From NCBI RefSeq assembly GCF_023476645.1, contig NZ_JAMCOJ010000002.1, forward strand, positions 219,561 to 283,560: a stretch of 64,000 bases of DNA, given 5' to 3'. A model generated the notes under the pieces. It was not told the DNA's origin and ran no database searches. It saw nothing but the letters and a program-made list of their open reading frames with translations. The stretch is from Cellulophaga sp. 20_2_10 (GTDB lineage Bacteria > Bacteroidota > Bacteroidia > Flavobacteriales > Flavobacteriaceae). Made by a program: the position numbers and the translations under genes. This document shows, one piece after another, positions 18,989 to 26,924 of this stretch (position 1 is the first letter of the stretch; each line of letters opens with the position of its first letter).

Positions 18989-19120
18989 TTATTCTTTCTT
19001 CTTTTTACCGGTCATTAAAAAGCCAACTACAATTGCTACAAGTATAACACATACTAGAGCAAAAATGGCTATCATTATTTTACCATTACTTAGGTTAGAT
19101 AGGGCTATAGATAAATTCAT
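18989..19120 (-). CDS. Small single-pass membrane protein (43 aa)
   Basis: The frame reads MNLSIALSNLSNGKIMIAIF, then a hydrophobic run ending VVGFLMTGKKKKE, giving one TM helix with a lysine-rich cytoplasmic tail. The ORF is complete, ends just before a bidirectional terminator, and has an FNR-type palindrome 60-75 bp upstream of its ATG, all of which argue that it is a real gene. I do not recognise the family. By regulation it may belong to low-oxygen respiration or redox stress. Confidence 0.65.
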   Translation of the reverse strand: MNLSIALSNLSNGKIMIAIFALVCVILVAIVVGFLMTGKKKKE

Positions 19121-19179
19121 TTTTATGGTGGTTATTAAAGTTCTACAGTGTAAAGGTACTATCTGTAGTATTCTTTAAA

Positions 19180-19195
19180 TATGATATTTATCAGT
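19180..19195. promoter_or_regulatory. FNR/CRP-type palindrome TATGATATTTATCAGT
   Basis: TGA-N6-TCA with near-symmetric arms, centred about 67 bp before the ATG of the 43-aa membrane protein on the minus strand. Read on that strand it is ACTGATAAATATCATA, nearly identical to the site at 12433-12448. Confidence 0.6.
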
Positions 19196-19213
19196 TTATT
19201 GTTTTTACTAAAA

Positions 19214-19390
19214 TTAAATCTGACTAGAGGTAGCAAATACGCTAACCAATAGAGCTATAAGTATTACAAGTACAATTATAAATGCTAGAACTGTAATCTT
19301 ATTTTTTTGAAATAGGTAGTTCCTAGTTTTTTCATTTTTATCTTTAACAAGCTTCATATTTTCTTCTCCTTGTTTCGTGTCTTTTCTCAT
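19214..19390 (-). CDS. Small membrane protein with charged N-terminus (58 aa)
   Basis: I take the ATG at 19390. The longer frame from 19471 would add an unlikely second hydrophobic leader. The protein has about 27 charged residues' worth of cytoplasmic N-terminus (MRKDTKQGEENMKLVKDKNE), then one TM helix (ITVLAFIIVLVILIALLVSVF). The family is unknown. It is followed 18 bp later by the FNR-type site of the next minus-strand gene. Confidence 0.5.
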   Translation of the reverse strand: MRKDTKQGEENMKLVKDKNEKTRNYLFQKNKITVLAFIIVLVILIALLVSVFATSSQI

Positions 19391-19573
19391 TGTTATTTGT
19401 TTTAGTGTTGCGCTACAATTATATACGAATTTACTGGCGTTTATTAGCGCAATAGCTAAAAATGGTAACACAAATGCTTTGTTGTAAATGAGTTAAGCTT
19501 TGCATCATTTACGTTAATGAATAGGCAAAAGAATCCTGACCTTTGTAGAACAAACAAATAAATATATAACACT

Positions 19574-19903
19574 ATGAGTAACAATAGCAACACAGTATTA
19601 GGAGTATTAGCCGGAACCGCAATAGGAGCAGCATTAGGAATTTTGTTTGCCCCCGATAAAGGTGTAAACACTAGAAAAAAATTAGTAGACGAAGCTGTAG
19701 CAACAAAAGAATCTATTGCAGATACAGCTTTAGATATTAGAAACACAGTAGCATCTACAGTGGTGGCTAATAAAGAAACCTTAGACTCTAAATTAGAATC
19801 TTTAGTATCTGACGCTAGTTATAAGGCAGACGATGTAATAGGACAGTTAGAGATTAAACTTAAAGAGTTAAAGGCTAAGAACAAGAAATTACAGAAGTCG
19901 TAA
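19574..19903 (+). CDS. YtxH-domain protein
   Basis: A 109-residue protein whose N-terminus (VLGVLAGTAIGAALGILFAPDKG) is the YtxH membrane hairpin, followed by an amphipathic, probably coiled-coil tail rich in Lys and Glu. YtxH proteins are general-stress membrane proteins of unknown mechanism. It is the first gene of a four-gene stress-like operon; its stop overlaps the next start (TAATG). Confidence 0.87.
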   Translation: MSNNSNTVLGVLAGTAIGAALGILFAPDKGVNTRKKLVDEAVATKESIADTALDIRNTVASTVVANKETLDSKLESLVSDASYKADDVIGQLEIKLKELKAKNKKLQKS

Positions 19904-20250
19904 TGAGCGTATTAAAATCCATAGACAAAACGGCAACCGAAGCTGCAGCGACTGGAAAACAATATGTAGAGGTATCTAAAAAGTACTACGAGCTTAAAGT
20001 TTTTCAGCAGCTAACAACCATATCTTCTTATGTGGTAAAAATGGTAATCCTAGGCGGACTATTGTTGTTAGCATTTTTGTTTATGGCAGTAGCAGCTGCA
20101 TTAGCTTTGGGAGACTTGTTTAATAGTATGCCTTTAGGGTATTTATCAGTTGGCGGAATTTTTATTTTAATTTGCCTACTGGTGTATAGTAGACGAGGAT
20201 TTATAGAGAAAATATTAATTAAGAATATGTCTAAGACCTATTTTGATTAA
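19903..20250 (+). CDS. Holin-superfamily-like inner membrane protein
   Basis: A 115-residue protein with two TM segments (about 43-68 and 78-97) and an amphipathic N-terminus, of the phage_holin_3_6/DUF1469 type. Despite the name, this family is chromosomal in many bacteria and sits with YtxH genes. It overlaps the YtxH stop by one base. No phage gene is near. Confidence 0.78.
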   Translation: MSVLKSIDKTATEAAATGKQYVEVSKKYYELKVFQQLTTISSYVVKMVILGGLLLLAFLFMAVAAALALGDLFNSMPLGYLSVGGIFILICLLVYSRRGFIEKILIKNMSKTYFD

Positions 20251-20261
20251 AACCAGAAACT

Positions 20262-20459
20262 ATGCAATACAACTCGTTTAAAGAAATAGAATTAGATTTA
20301 AAAAGACTTAGTCTGCAACGCCAAATATTGGTAGAAGAATTAAAGCAACAAAAACACAATGTTGCCGAAGATTTAAAACCATACAATTGGGTTAATTGGG
20401 TATTAAAATTTGCACGTAAATACGGCGCATTAATGCTAATTAAAAAAATATTTAAGTAA
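20262..20459 (+). CDS. Small coiled-coil protein of the YtxH operon (DUF6327-like)
   Basis: A 65-residue protein beginning MQYNSFKEIELDLKRLSLQRQI, a helical stretch seen in the third gene of YtxH-holin operons of Flavobacteriaceae (DUF6327 from memory, not searched). The C-terminus is basic and weakly hydrophobic. It starts 11 bp after the holin-like gene. Confidence 0.7.
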   Translation: MQYNSFKEIELDLKRLSLQRQILVEELKQQKHNVAEDLKPYNWVNWVLKFARKYGALMLIKKIFK

Positions 20460-20513
20460 AAACAATTCGTTTTTATACTAGCTACGTCTTTTAACACACT
20501 TAAAACACACATT

Positions 20514-20831
20514 ATGATTAGTGATTATGCAAAGAGTGAAAGAGAGAACATAGAAAAATACCAAAACCAAGGCTACAAAAGCAACTACAATGTAAAAGAT
20601 GCTAGTTTGTTAGATGTAGCAACAAAAAAGAAATACAAGCCAGAAGAGGTCACTGTAGTAAAAGAGTATAGGTACGAGGGTATGAGTAACCCATCTGATA
20701 TGTCTATACTGTATATTATAGAAACTGCAGATAACAATAAAGGAACAGCCCTTATTGGTTACGGACCATCTGGAGATTTAAATGCCGCAGAATTTTTTAA
20801 GGCAATACCAAAAAAGAATTATAAAAATTAA
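20514..20831 (+). CDS. Unrecognised small soluble protein
   Basis: A 105-residue protein with an alternating strand/helix pattern. The stretch VTVVKEYRYEGMSNPSDMSILYIIE followed by GTALIGYGPSGDL suggests a compact alpha/beta domain. There is no signal peptide or known motif. It sits 54 bp after the YtxH operon, ends at a strong terminator, and is probably the last gene of that unit. Confidence 0.65.
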   Translation: MISDYAKSERENIEKYQNQGYKSNYNVKDASLLDVATKKKYKPEEVTVVKEYRYEGMSNPSDMSILYIIETADNNKGTALIGYGPSGDLNAAEFFKAIPKKNYKN

Positions 20832-20860
20832 GGCAGTTCCTTAATGCAACCCCACATATA

Positions 20861-20890
20861 AAAAGCAACACTATTTTAGTGTTGCTTTTT
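20861..20890. terminator. Bidirectional terminator
   Basis: A 13-bp stem AAAAGCAACACTA (20861-20873) with its complement (20877-20889) and a 3-base loop, flanked by A and T runs. It separates the converging genes ending at 20831 and 20895. Confidence 0.85.
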
Positions 20891-20894
20891 TGGT

Positions 20895-21254
20895 TTAGTT
20901 TAATAGCTCTTTTTCTTCTTTACTTCTAAAGCAACGTTCCTCTCCTAAGTAATTAGGATCTCCGTGCTTCTCTGACCAAAAGCCATCTAGAATATCTTTA
21001 GAGATGCACTTGTACACCACAACACCTTTAAAAATAGCATTGTTCTCGCCTTTGTAGTTAAAGTTAATAACCAGAATATTGTCTTTAAAAAAACCAGTAC
21101 CCATTTGGTATTGCTCACCGTTAATAAACCATTTGGCTATAAACCTGTTAGTAGCATCTAAAACAAGTGTAAGCGTGCCTTTGTAAGTGCTGTTGTCTGC
21201 ATCTTGGTTACTGCCTATAATAGCGAATGTACCAACTAAATCTTTACTGCGCAT
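20895..21254 (-). CDS. Unrecognised 119-aa protein
   Basis: Residues read as a small beta-barrel: TYKGTLTLVLDATNRFIAKW, MGTGFFKDNILVINF, GVVVYKCISKDILDGFW. This is the lipocalin-like or calycin-like pattern seen in several unannotated bacterial proteins. There is no signal peptide. It converges on the terminator at 20861. No function can be assigned. Confidence 0.6.
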   Translation of the reverse strand: MRSKDLVGTFAIIGSNQDADNSTYKGTLTLVLDATNRFIAKWFINGEQYQMGTGFFKDNILVINFNYKGENNAIFKGVVVYKCISKDILDGFWSEKHGDPNYLGEERCFRSKEEKELLN

Positions 21255-21412
21255 TTGGGTATAAGTTAATAAGTATAATACGTTTTAAAATGTATAATAC
21301 CTAGTTGCGACTATAAAGAAAGTAAAAAATAGGGTAACAGATACACTTACTATTACATTGGTAAGCCCTTTTGCTAACAAACACCTAAAACATACCATTT
21401 ATGTGGAATTTT

Positions 21413-21560
21413 GGTGCAAATACACATATACATAATAGTACTACAAGAAATAATTTTATATTGTAAGAAAAATAAAAATGAACCACGATGCTATATGTGC
21501 GTTTACACCTCCGTATTGGCAGAATAAACACAATAAATAGCGTTTACTGAGTAGTTGTAA
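21413..21560 (+). repeat. Palindromic intergenic element (TATATTGTAGG family), copy in front of array 1
   Basis: Matches the copies at 48557-48667 and 52720-52835: a CTACAaGAAA...TTTTATATTGTAaGAAAA core, then GCGTTTACACC...AATAAACAC arms, and an end ...TTTACTGAGTAGTT. The last GTT begins the terminal box of the following gene unit. The rest of the gap 21255-21584 contains no gene I can support. Confidence 0.6.
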
Positions 21561-21584
21561 CACATTTAAAAAAAAGAGGAAATT

Positions 21585-21998
21585 TTGATTGAAGAAAAGG
21601 ATTTTATTCTAAGAGAGGTTCTAAGGTTAACCTTATTATTAAAACAACTTATAAGCAAAATTACAGGTTTAGATTCTGGAAATGTAAGTATTGGAATAGA
21701 AGAAACGGAGCAATCACTAAAAAGTAAATTTGACCTATCAATAAAGGAAATCTCAGAAATGAGTAATGACGATTTATTGAAAATAGTTCAAGGAATGAAT
21801 GAAACACATGTTGAAAAATTAATTGAATTGGTATTCGAATTAATCAAAAAAATAAGAGCTAGTAATGAAAATATTAATCTAGAGCAATCTGAATTAATTA
21901 AAAAAAATATACTAATGATTAATTTACTGGATGAAAATTCAAAAACGTTTTCAATGGAAAGAATGAGCATAAAAAACGTGTTACAACGATGGCTATAA
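21585..21998 (+). CDS. Helical cytoplasmic protein, first gene unit of array 1
   Basis: A 137-residue, almost entirely helical acidic protein. The start is TTG at 21585 with AGAGGA nine bases before it; no ATG precedes the conserved-looking EKDFILREVLRLTLLL. The family is unknown; the opening resembles other small 'DFxLRE' helical proteins, but I cannot name it. The gene unit is bounded by GTTGTAACAC (21554-21563) and its exact complement GTGTTACAAC (21978-21987). The last seven codons and the stop lie inside the downstream palindromic element. Confidence 0.65.
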   Translation: MIEEKDFILREVLRLTLLLKQLISKITGLDSGNVSIGIEETEQSLKSKFDLSIKEISEMSNDDLLKIVQGMNETHVEKLIELVFELIKKIRASNENINLEQSELIKKNILMINLLDENSKTFSMERMSIKNVLQRWL

Positions 21999-22175
21999 TT
22001 AATACGGACTTCGGGTTTTACGCCAAGGTCTGTGTATATTTATAAAGTCGCAAAATCTTTGGGATTTTGCTTCGTGCAAGAAAAAAACAAAACAAAACCC
22101 TAAGCTTTTGCTTAGCGCAAGACAGGAAATCCGCTGGATTTCCGCCCCGCACTAATCATAGCCGAACCGTTACAA
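21978..22175 (+). repeat. attC-like palindromic element E1
   Basis: Starts with GTGTTACAAC (the exact complement of the box before the same gene) and ends at AACCGTTACAA. Inner arms GGCTATAATTAATACGG (21991-22007) and 22147-22163 pair at 14 of 17 positions. Between them are small hairpins: GCAAAATC/GATTTTGC, CTAAGC/GCTTAG and GGAAATCC/GGATTTCC. The rest of the gap to 22393 shows no convincing gene. Confidence 0.65.
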
Positions 22176-22393
22176 AATAGTAAAAATGAGATTAGCTAAC
22201 CTTAATATTAGTTAAAGTAGAATTATTTTGGACTGCATTGAATTATCATATAGAATTTATAATGAATATAAAACTGTCTATTCAAATTATGGATAAATGA
22301 TTCATATTTAATTTTCTACAAAAAAAGATACGACTGTCATTTTTAAATATAACACTTAAGAAAGTTTATAAAAGTTTTAAAAAGAATTAAGCA

Positions 22394-22756
22394 ATGAAAA
22401 AAACAATATACATATTATTGATTATAGGTACCTGTATTGGCTTAAGTCAGTATTTTTATAATTCAGAAAAACAACTAGCTACTTATCAAAGTCCAGATGG
22501 TAAGTATGAATTAATAATAAAAAATGGAAGAGGTTTTTTTGAAACTACAATGCCCGGAGATGGAGGTGTAGGAAGTTTACCTGTAGAGGTAATACTAAAA
22601 AATTCTAACGGTAAAGTAATTGGTAAAAGTAGTGATAATAGTGATTGTGGGCTTTTTTATGATAGTATTGAAGTGTTATGGTATATAGAAGAAGGATATG
22701 TATCATATGGTAGATCTAGAACTATCAACTTAAAAACTGGTCAAGTTGAATGTTAA
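22394..22756 (+). CDS. Membrane-anchored protein with SPDGKY motif
   Basis: A 120-residue protein with an N-terminal signal anchor (about 4-22), then QSPDGKYELIIKNG, a beta-rich segment with VEVILKNSNGKVIGKS, and two Cys (DCGLF; final EC) that could form a disulfide outside the membrane. The same SPDGxYxI opening occurs after the anchor of the 358-aa protein at 53880. The function is unknown. Confidence 0.65.
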   Translation: MKKTIYILLIIGTCIGLSQYFYNSEKQLATYQSPDGKYELIIKNGRGFFETTMPGDGGVGSLPVEVILKNSNGKVIGKSSDNSDCGLFYDSIEVLWYIEEGYVSYGRSRTINLKTGQVEC

Positions 22757-22759
22757 TAA

Positions 22760-22975
22760 ATACCAAAAGACAGTAAAATAGTTGGAGGAACTTGTGCAAA
22801 AGTAAACAAAAACGGAACACCTGATAGAAGGTTTAAGGATAATTATAAAATTCCAATAGCACGCTATGGAGAATTTATTTTCTAAAGTAATACTGGAGTT
22901 TTTGAGGTTTTTCTTTTTAGTAACGAGGATTATTCAAAGGAGTTTTCTGAAAGATATAATGAATATGTTAAATAA
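22760..22975 (+). pseudogene. 3' remnant of a gene, interrupted by a TAA
   Basis: One frame reads IPKDSKIVGGTCAKVNKNGT...YGEFIF, then TAA (22883-22885), then continues in the same frame SNTGVFEVFLFSNEDYSKEF...NEYVK to TAA at 22973. There is no start codon, and stops precede it. It looks like the C-terminal ~70 codons of a gene inactivated by a nonsense change and 5' loss. Confidence 0.5.
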
Positions 22976-23005
22976 AATACTGACGCTAACAAACTTTAAA
23001 AATAT

Positions 23006-24337
23006 ATGAAAAATAATGCACTTACATTTTTATTGATCTTCTCTTTTTCAACATTATTTTCACAAGCTTTGAAAGTAGAACTACCTGAAAAGCTAGATTA
23101 CGAAATATATTGGAGAGATTTTAAAAGTAAAAATAGATTTGAGTTAGATTTTAAAAACATTACCAAATCAAATAATGAATATTGGAGAAATAGGGCAGAT
23201 TTACGCTTTGATGGAGGTGAAGACTATGCACAACATTGGAATCACCTAACGAAGAAGATAAAGTTTATTGAAGAACATATTTACGAAGACAAAAAAGGAG
23301 AAAATAATGAAAAAGAATGCCTCAATATTTACAAATTTAATTCATTTGGAAATATAACTGAAAAAGTATATTCTCGTTTTAAGGGAGATTCAAAAATTAA
23401 AGAGACTTTTAAATGGGACGAGCATCAAAATATTATAGAATATAGTAAATATAGCTTAAGTGAATACACTAATAATCAATATGAAATAGAAGAAAAACAA
23501 ATATTTAAATATAACAATAAACATCAGCTTGTATTAAAATTAGGGCAAAGGCCAGAAAAAATAATATATACTTACAATACCGCTGGGCTAATTAGCAAAA
23601 TTGAGCATTTTGGTTGGGAAACTGGTCCATATTCAGGCGTTATAGCGACTACATCAGATATTACAGAAGAGGCTTTAGAGAAATATACTAATGAATTAAA
23701 AAACACACCACTTATGGCATATACTTTTGAGTACGACAGTCGTGGTAATATAACTTTAGAAAAGAAAGAAAATTTAGAAAATAACGAAATATTGTTTTAT
23801 CATTTATATGAATATAATGAGGATAATTTACTTTCTAAATTTAGTGTAGATAGTTATATTTTTGAATACTTCTACAATGATTCACATTTACTAATTAAAG
23901 AAGTTCTAACTAATACAGAAACAAATGAAGTTTTAAAATCGACCAGTGTTTACAATAAATCAAAACTGTTAACGTCAAATAGTTCTAATGGGAGCTATGG
24001 AAACAATATTTATCAGCATGATTACAAATACGACGATTTTAATAACATTATTGAAGATAAATTATCCGTAATTAGTTTTATGGGTAAAAAACAAAGGTAT
24101 ATTTCTAATTTTGAATATGATTCTAAAAATCAATTAGTGAAAGATACTACACAGAGCGAATATCATTGGATTGAAAAATATGATTATGATAACTTAGGAA
24201 GACTTTTAAATTATACAAGGACAGAGACAATTGATAATAAAATCTGGAATGAATTCAGATCTATTTATGATGAAAATGGAGGTATAATAGAAGAAGTTTG
24301 GAATGAATTAATAAAACGAAAAATTGAATATTATTAA
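23006..24337 (+). CDS. Secreted YD/RHS-like repeat protein
   Basis: A 443-residue protein with a signal peptide (MKNNALTFLLIFSFSTLFSQ) and then at least eight degenerate YD-type repeats, for example YNTAGLISKIEHF, YDSRGNITLEKK, YNEDNLLSKF, YDDFNNIIEDK, YDSKNQLVKD and YDNLGRLLNYT. The pattern Y-x-x-x-G/N-x-I/L is that of RHS/YD repeats, which form beta-strand shells or carbohydrate-binding surfaces. It is short and lacks a polymorphic toxin tip, so it is probably an exported binding or scaffold protein. Confidence 0.7.
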   Translation: MKNNALTFLLIFSFSTLFSQALKVELPEKLDYEIYWRDFKSKNRFELDFKNITKSNNEYWRNRADLRFDGGEDYAQHWNHLTKKIKFIEEHIYEDKKGENNEKECLNIYKFNSFGNITEKVYSRFKGDSKIKETFKWDEHQNIIEYSKYSLSEYTNNQYEIEEKQIFKYNNKHQLVLKLGQRPEKIIYTYNTAGLISKIEHFGWETGPYSGVIATTSDITEEALEKYTNELKNTPLMAYTFEYDSRGNITLEKKENLENNEILFYHLYEYNEDNLLSKFSVDSYIFEYFYNDSHLLIKEVLTNTETNEVLKSTSVYNKSKLLTSNSSNGSYGNNIYQHDYKYDDFNNIIEDKLSVISFMGKKQRYISNFEYDSKNQLVKDTTQSEYHWIEKYDYDNLGRLLNYTRTETIDNKIWNEFRSIYDENGGIIEEVWNELIKRKIEYY

Positions 24338-24540
24338 AAAACAACAGGGAATAATGTGATGTAAAATATATATAATATAGGTTTTTTGGATTGGTCTGTG
24401 TTTATTTACAAAGTCCGCTAAATATAAAGTTTGGCTTTAAAACAAAAAAGATAAAACAAAACAATAAGATTTGGCTCAGTGCTTAATCGGAAATTAATTA
24501 ATTTTAATCACGGAACAAGCCATACACCAACCGTTCTGCG
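24338..24540 (+). repeat. attC-like intergenic element E2
   Basis: Contains the conserved core GGTCTGTGTTTATTTACAAAGTCCGCTAAATATAAAGTTTGGC shared with elements at 53.7 and 55.0 kb (quoted in part), an A-rich AACAAAAAAGATAAAAC stretch, and ends CATACACCAACCGTTCTGC just before the next gene unit. The 5' box is degenerate (AACAACAGGG). Confidence 0.55.
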
Positions 24541-24600
24541 TCTGCTAAAAAGAACAACGAAAAACAGAATGAAATTAAAGAAAAGATTAGATTTATAAAT

Positions 24601-25095
24601 ATGACAAATCAAAATAATTATGTTGATGAATTAACTTTAATGCTTGAAAAATCATTGAAACGAATGAAATTGGAACAATCTGATTTCATAGTTTTTACAG
24701 TAAGTATTTGGACAGATAGAAATGCCAACGTAAGTGCAATAAATTTTGATAGTAAGATTAATTCGTTACAAAATAGTAAAGAATCCAATGAGCATAACAA
24801 AAAATATTATGATAAATATGTTGCGGAAGGAGATTTAGAAATGGCTGAATTATTTAAACAAAAAGAAAGTATTAGATTTCTTAATCCTGCTAATTTCGAA
24901 TTGTCAGATTTTGAAGAAGTTAAACATAATTCTGTACCGCCAAATTGGTATAGTTATCTTGTGAAGTTTGGAGAACTTGCATTTGATAAAATAGTAAGCG
25001 AACTGAAAATTGATGCCGAAAATTTTGAATTAGGAATTAATTCAACGAAAGATTGGTATGATAAAACTTGGAACATTAAGGCATATAAAAAATAA
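24601..25095 (+). CDS. Unrecognised soluble protein
   Basis: A 164-residue acidic protein with no signal peptide. Segments QSDFIVFTVSIWTDRNANVS (a strand pair) and PPNWYSYLVKFGELAFDKIVSELKID (helical), plus a conserved-looking KDWYDKTW near the end, suggest a compact DUF-type domain like those in single-gene accessory units. Function unknown. It is flanked by attC-like elements on both sides. Confidence 0.6.
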   Translation: MTNQNNYVDELTLMLEKSLKRMKLEQSDFIVFTVSIWTDRNANVSAINFDSKINSLQNSKESNEHNKKYYDKYVAEGDLEMAELFKQKESIRFLNPANFELSDFEEVKHNSVPPNWYSYLVKFGELAFDKIVSELKIDAENFELGINSTKDWYDKTWNIKAYKK

Positions 25096-25255
25096 CTATC
25101 GTTAACACGGTATATAATTTATTGCTAGTTCTAACCTAGTTACGAATCCCTAGGCTACTGTACTATCGGAATATACTATCTGTGATTTATGTGCTAAATT
25201 AGGTGCTATAGTACGGAGCGTACCATATACATAAACATTACCAGCTATTAGAAGA
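25090..25255 (+). repeat. attC-like intergenic element E3
   Basis: Begins CGTTAACACGGTATATAA directly after the stop. It includes a 35-base stretch (25116-25150) that matches 60548-60582 at 32 of 35 bases, and ends ACCATATACATAAACATTACCAGC. Confidence 0.5.
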
Positions 25256-25264
25256 AATAAAACT

Positions 25265-25579
25265 ATGAAAACTGAAAAGAGACATCTATTATTACGTGCT
25301 TTATTTTTTATTTTTTGGCTAGTTATAGGTTTAGGAATAAGCGTTTTTATCTCATTAAATTATGATAGTGGCTACACTATGGAAAATAGACAAAACTGTG
25401 GAATGGGAACGGGGTTTCTTATTGCAATTTATACCATGGGTTTTTTTTACATTTCGGGAATGTTATTCGTATTAATAGAAGCATATTTATTTAATAAAAA
25501 GAAAGAAATTACTAAACGGAATAAAAACCTACTACTTTTTAGCTTGCAAGTACTTGTTTTACTGTTATTCATAATCTAA
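25265..25579 (+). CDS. Small three-TM membrane protein
   Basis: A 104-residue protein with hydrophobic segments at about 10-30, 45-68 and 84-102 and short charged loops. No motif is recognised. It is a solitary gene in array 1; an accessory unit of unknown role. Confidence 0.6.
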   Translation: MKTEKRHLLLRALFFIFWLVIGLGISVFISLNYDSGYTMENRQNCGMGTGFLIAIYTMGFFYISGMLFVLIEAYLFNKKKEITKRNKNLLLFSLQVLVLLLFII

Positions 25580-25744
25580 AACAGTTCATAAGTTTATTGC
25601 TTAGTAATTTTAAAACGATAGTAGAAAATAAAGAGCGTCTAAAAACAGGTTTTTTGTCTTGGAATATCCTTCTAGATGCCTTCAAAAAAAAATAAACTAT
25701 TGTCTAAAATTTTATATTTAAGTCAAAATTTAAAAGAATAAAAA

Positions 25745-26266
25745 ATGAAACAAATAGTAATCTTAATTCTTAGCTTTTTATCCATACTATCACTTTGTAG
25801 TTTTATTAATTTTGATGACAGCATACAATGTTCTGATAACGGATGTAATGGACAATATGTAGGTGCAGAGTTTATAAATAGGTCTGATATAGCACATCAG
25901 TTTTCAAACAAAATGTCGGCAAAAGTGGGAGATAAGCTTAAAGAATTATTTAAAGGAGGTAAATATTCTAAAGTAGATTTTGAAAATATTAAAATGACAA
26001 CAAAAGGAATGGGGAGCGGAAATGTAACTTATTATCTAGAAATACCTTTTAAGCGAGTTAATACAAAATGTGATGCCTATACTTCTTTTGATCATGTTGG
26101 CGGATGGAACCATAAACCTGAATTGAAATCTAGAAAATTGCAACTTAAAAATGTTGTTATAGACAAGCATAAATTAGATATTAGTACTCTTAAAACAACT
26201 CCTGAAGGATTACAAGAATACTGGATACAGTGGAAAAACAAGGTTACTCAATCCATGTGTAAATAA
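25745..26266 (+). CDS. Secreted protein of unknown function
   Basis: A 173-residue protein with an N-terminal signal peptide (MKQIVILILSFLSILSLCSF). The mature part has paired cysteines (QCSDNGCNGQY near 30; TKCDAYTSF; final SMCK) and a beta-rich centre with VTYYLEIPFKRVN. Exported and possibly disulfide bonded. No family is recognised. Confidence 0.6.
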   Translation: MKQIVILILSFLSILSLCSFINFDDSIQCSDNGCNGQYVGAEFINRSDIAHQFSNKMSAKVGDKLKELFKGGKYSKVDFENIKMTTKGMGSGNVTYYLEIPFKRVNTKCDAYTSFDHVGGWNHKPELKSRKLQLKNVVIDKHKLDISTLKTTPEGLQEYWIQWKNKVTQSMCK

Positions 26267-26267
26267 C

Positions 26268-26370
26268 AACATACAACAAGGTTAATAAAACATAGCCAAT
26301 AAGAGCTAAAATTAAAATGTAGTGTCTTTTTAAGCACTACTTTGTCTACACTTAACTGTTAGGTGCAAAC
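26268..26370 (+). repeat. Short palindromic intergenic element E4
   Basis: Contains CATACAACAAGGTTAATAAAACATAGCC (compare 51900 and 56872), a GTAGTG...CACTAC hairpin, and an end CTTAACTGTTAGGTGC with a GTT box before the next unit. Confidence 0.4.
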
Positions 26371-26381
26371 CACAACTAAAT

Positions 26382-26897
26382 ATGAGCAAACAGAAACTAA
26401 TTAAAAGATTAAAGGTTTATTATCCTTTGGAAAGATTACACGCTTTTGTGACTTTCCCAGCAATATTAGTATATCTAATCTTTAAGAACTCATTTGTAGA
26501 TATATTTTTTCTGTTGTACGGTATTTTTGTTTGTATCGTAATACTAATTCAAGGGCAACACTATTGGAAATTAAAGTTATATAGATTGATGAACAAGCCC
26601 TTTCATCAAGAAAAAAACCTAAATATTTTCAGGAAATCTAAAAAAATAAATTTGATATTAATAGGTTTCATTCCAATAGTATTTGCAATTCAATTGTATC
26701 AAAATAACTGGGGAATTACTCCTGAAAACTTAATTTTGTGGGGAGTATTAGCCAATTTATTCGCAATTCTTGAGCATATAAATTATTATATTCGTCAGTT
26801 AATGGTTGATAATTTTGCTGATTTTGAATATATAATGCGAAATAAGAAATTAAAAATTGCAAGTTTAGCTAAAGATTTAAAGGAGAGCGAACTATAA
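26382..26897 (+). CDS. Four-TM membrane protein
   Basis: A 171-residue protein with TMs near 18-35, 38-57, 85-102 and 112-130. The tail reads YIRQLMVDNFADFEYIMRNKKLKIASLAKDL, a pattern I associate with unannotated flavobacterial accessory membrane proteins. Function unknown. Solitary, + strand. Confidence 0.6.
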   Translation: MSKQKLIKRLKVYYPLERLHAFVTFPAILVYLIFKNSFVDIFFLLYGIFVCIVILIQGQHYWKLKLYRLMNKPFHQEKNLNIFRKSKKINLILIGFIPIVFAIQLYQNNWGITPENLILWGVLANLFAILEHINYYIRQLMVDNFADFEYIMRNKKLKIASLAKDLKESEL

Positions 26898-26924
26898 AGT
26901 CAACATTGGACAATGACTATAACA

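Noticed and set aside
19903-20250. Holin-like gene as a sign of a prophage
   Set aside because: It overlaps a YtxH gene and is followed by a small coiled-coil gene, the usual chromosomal stress operon of Flavobacteriaceae; no capsid, tail, lysin or integrase gene is near.
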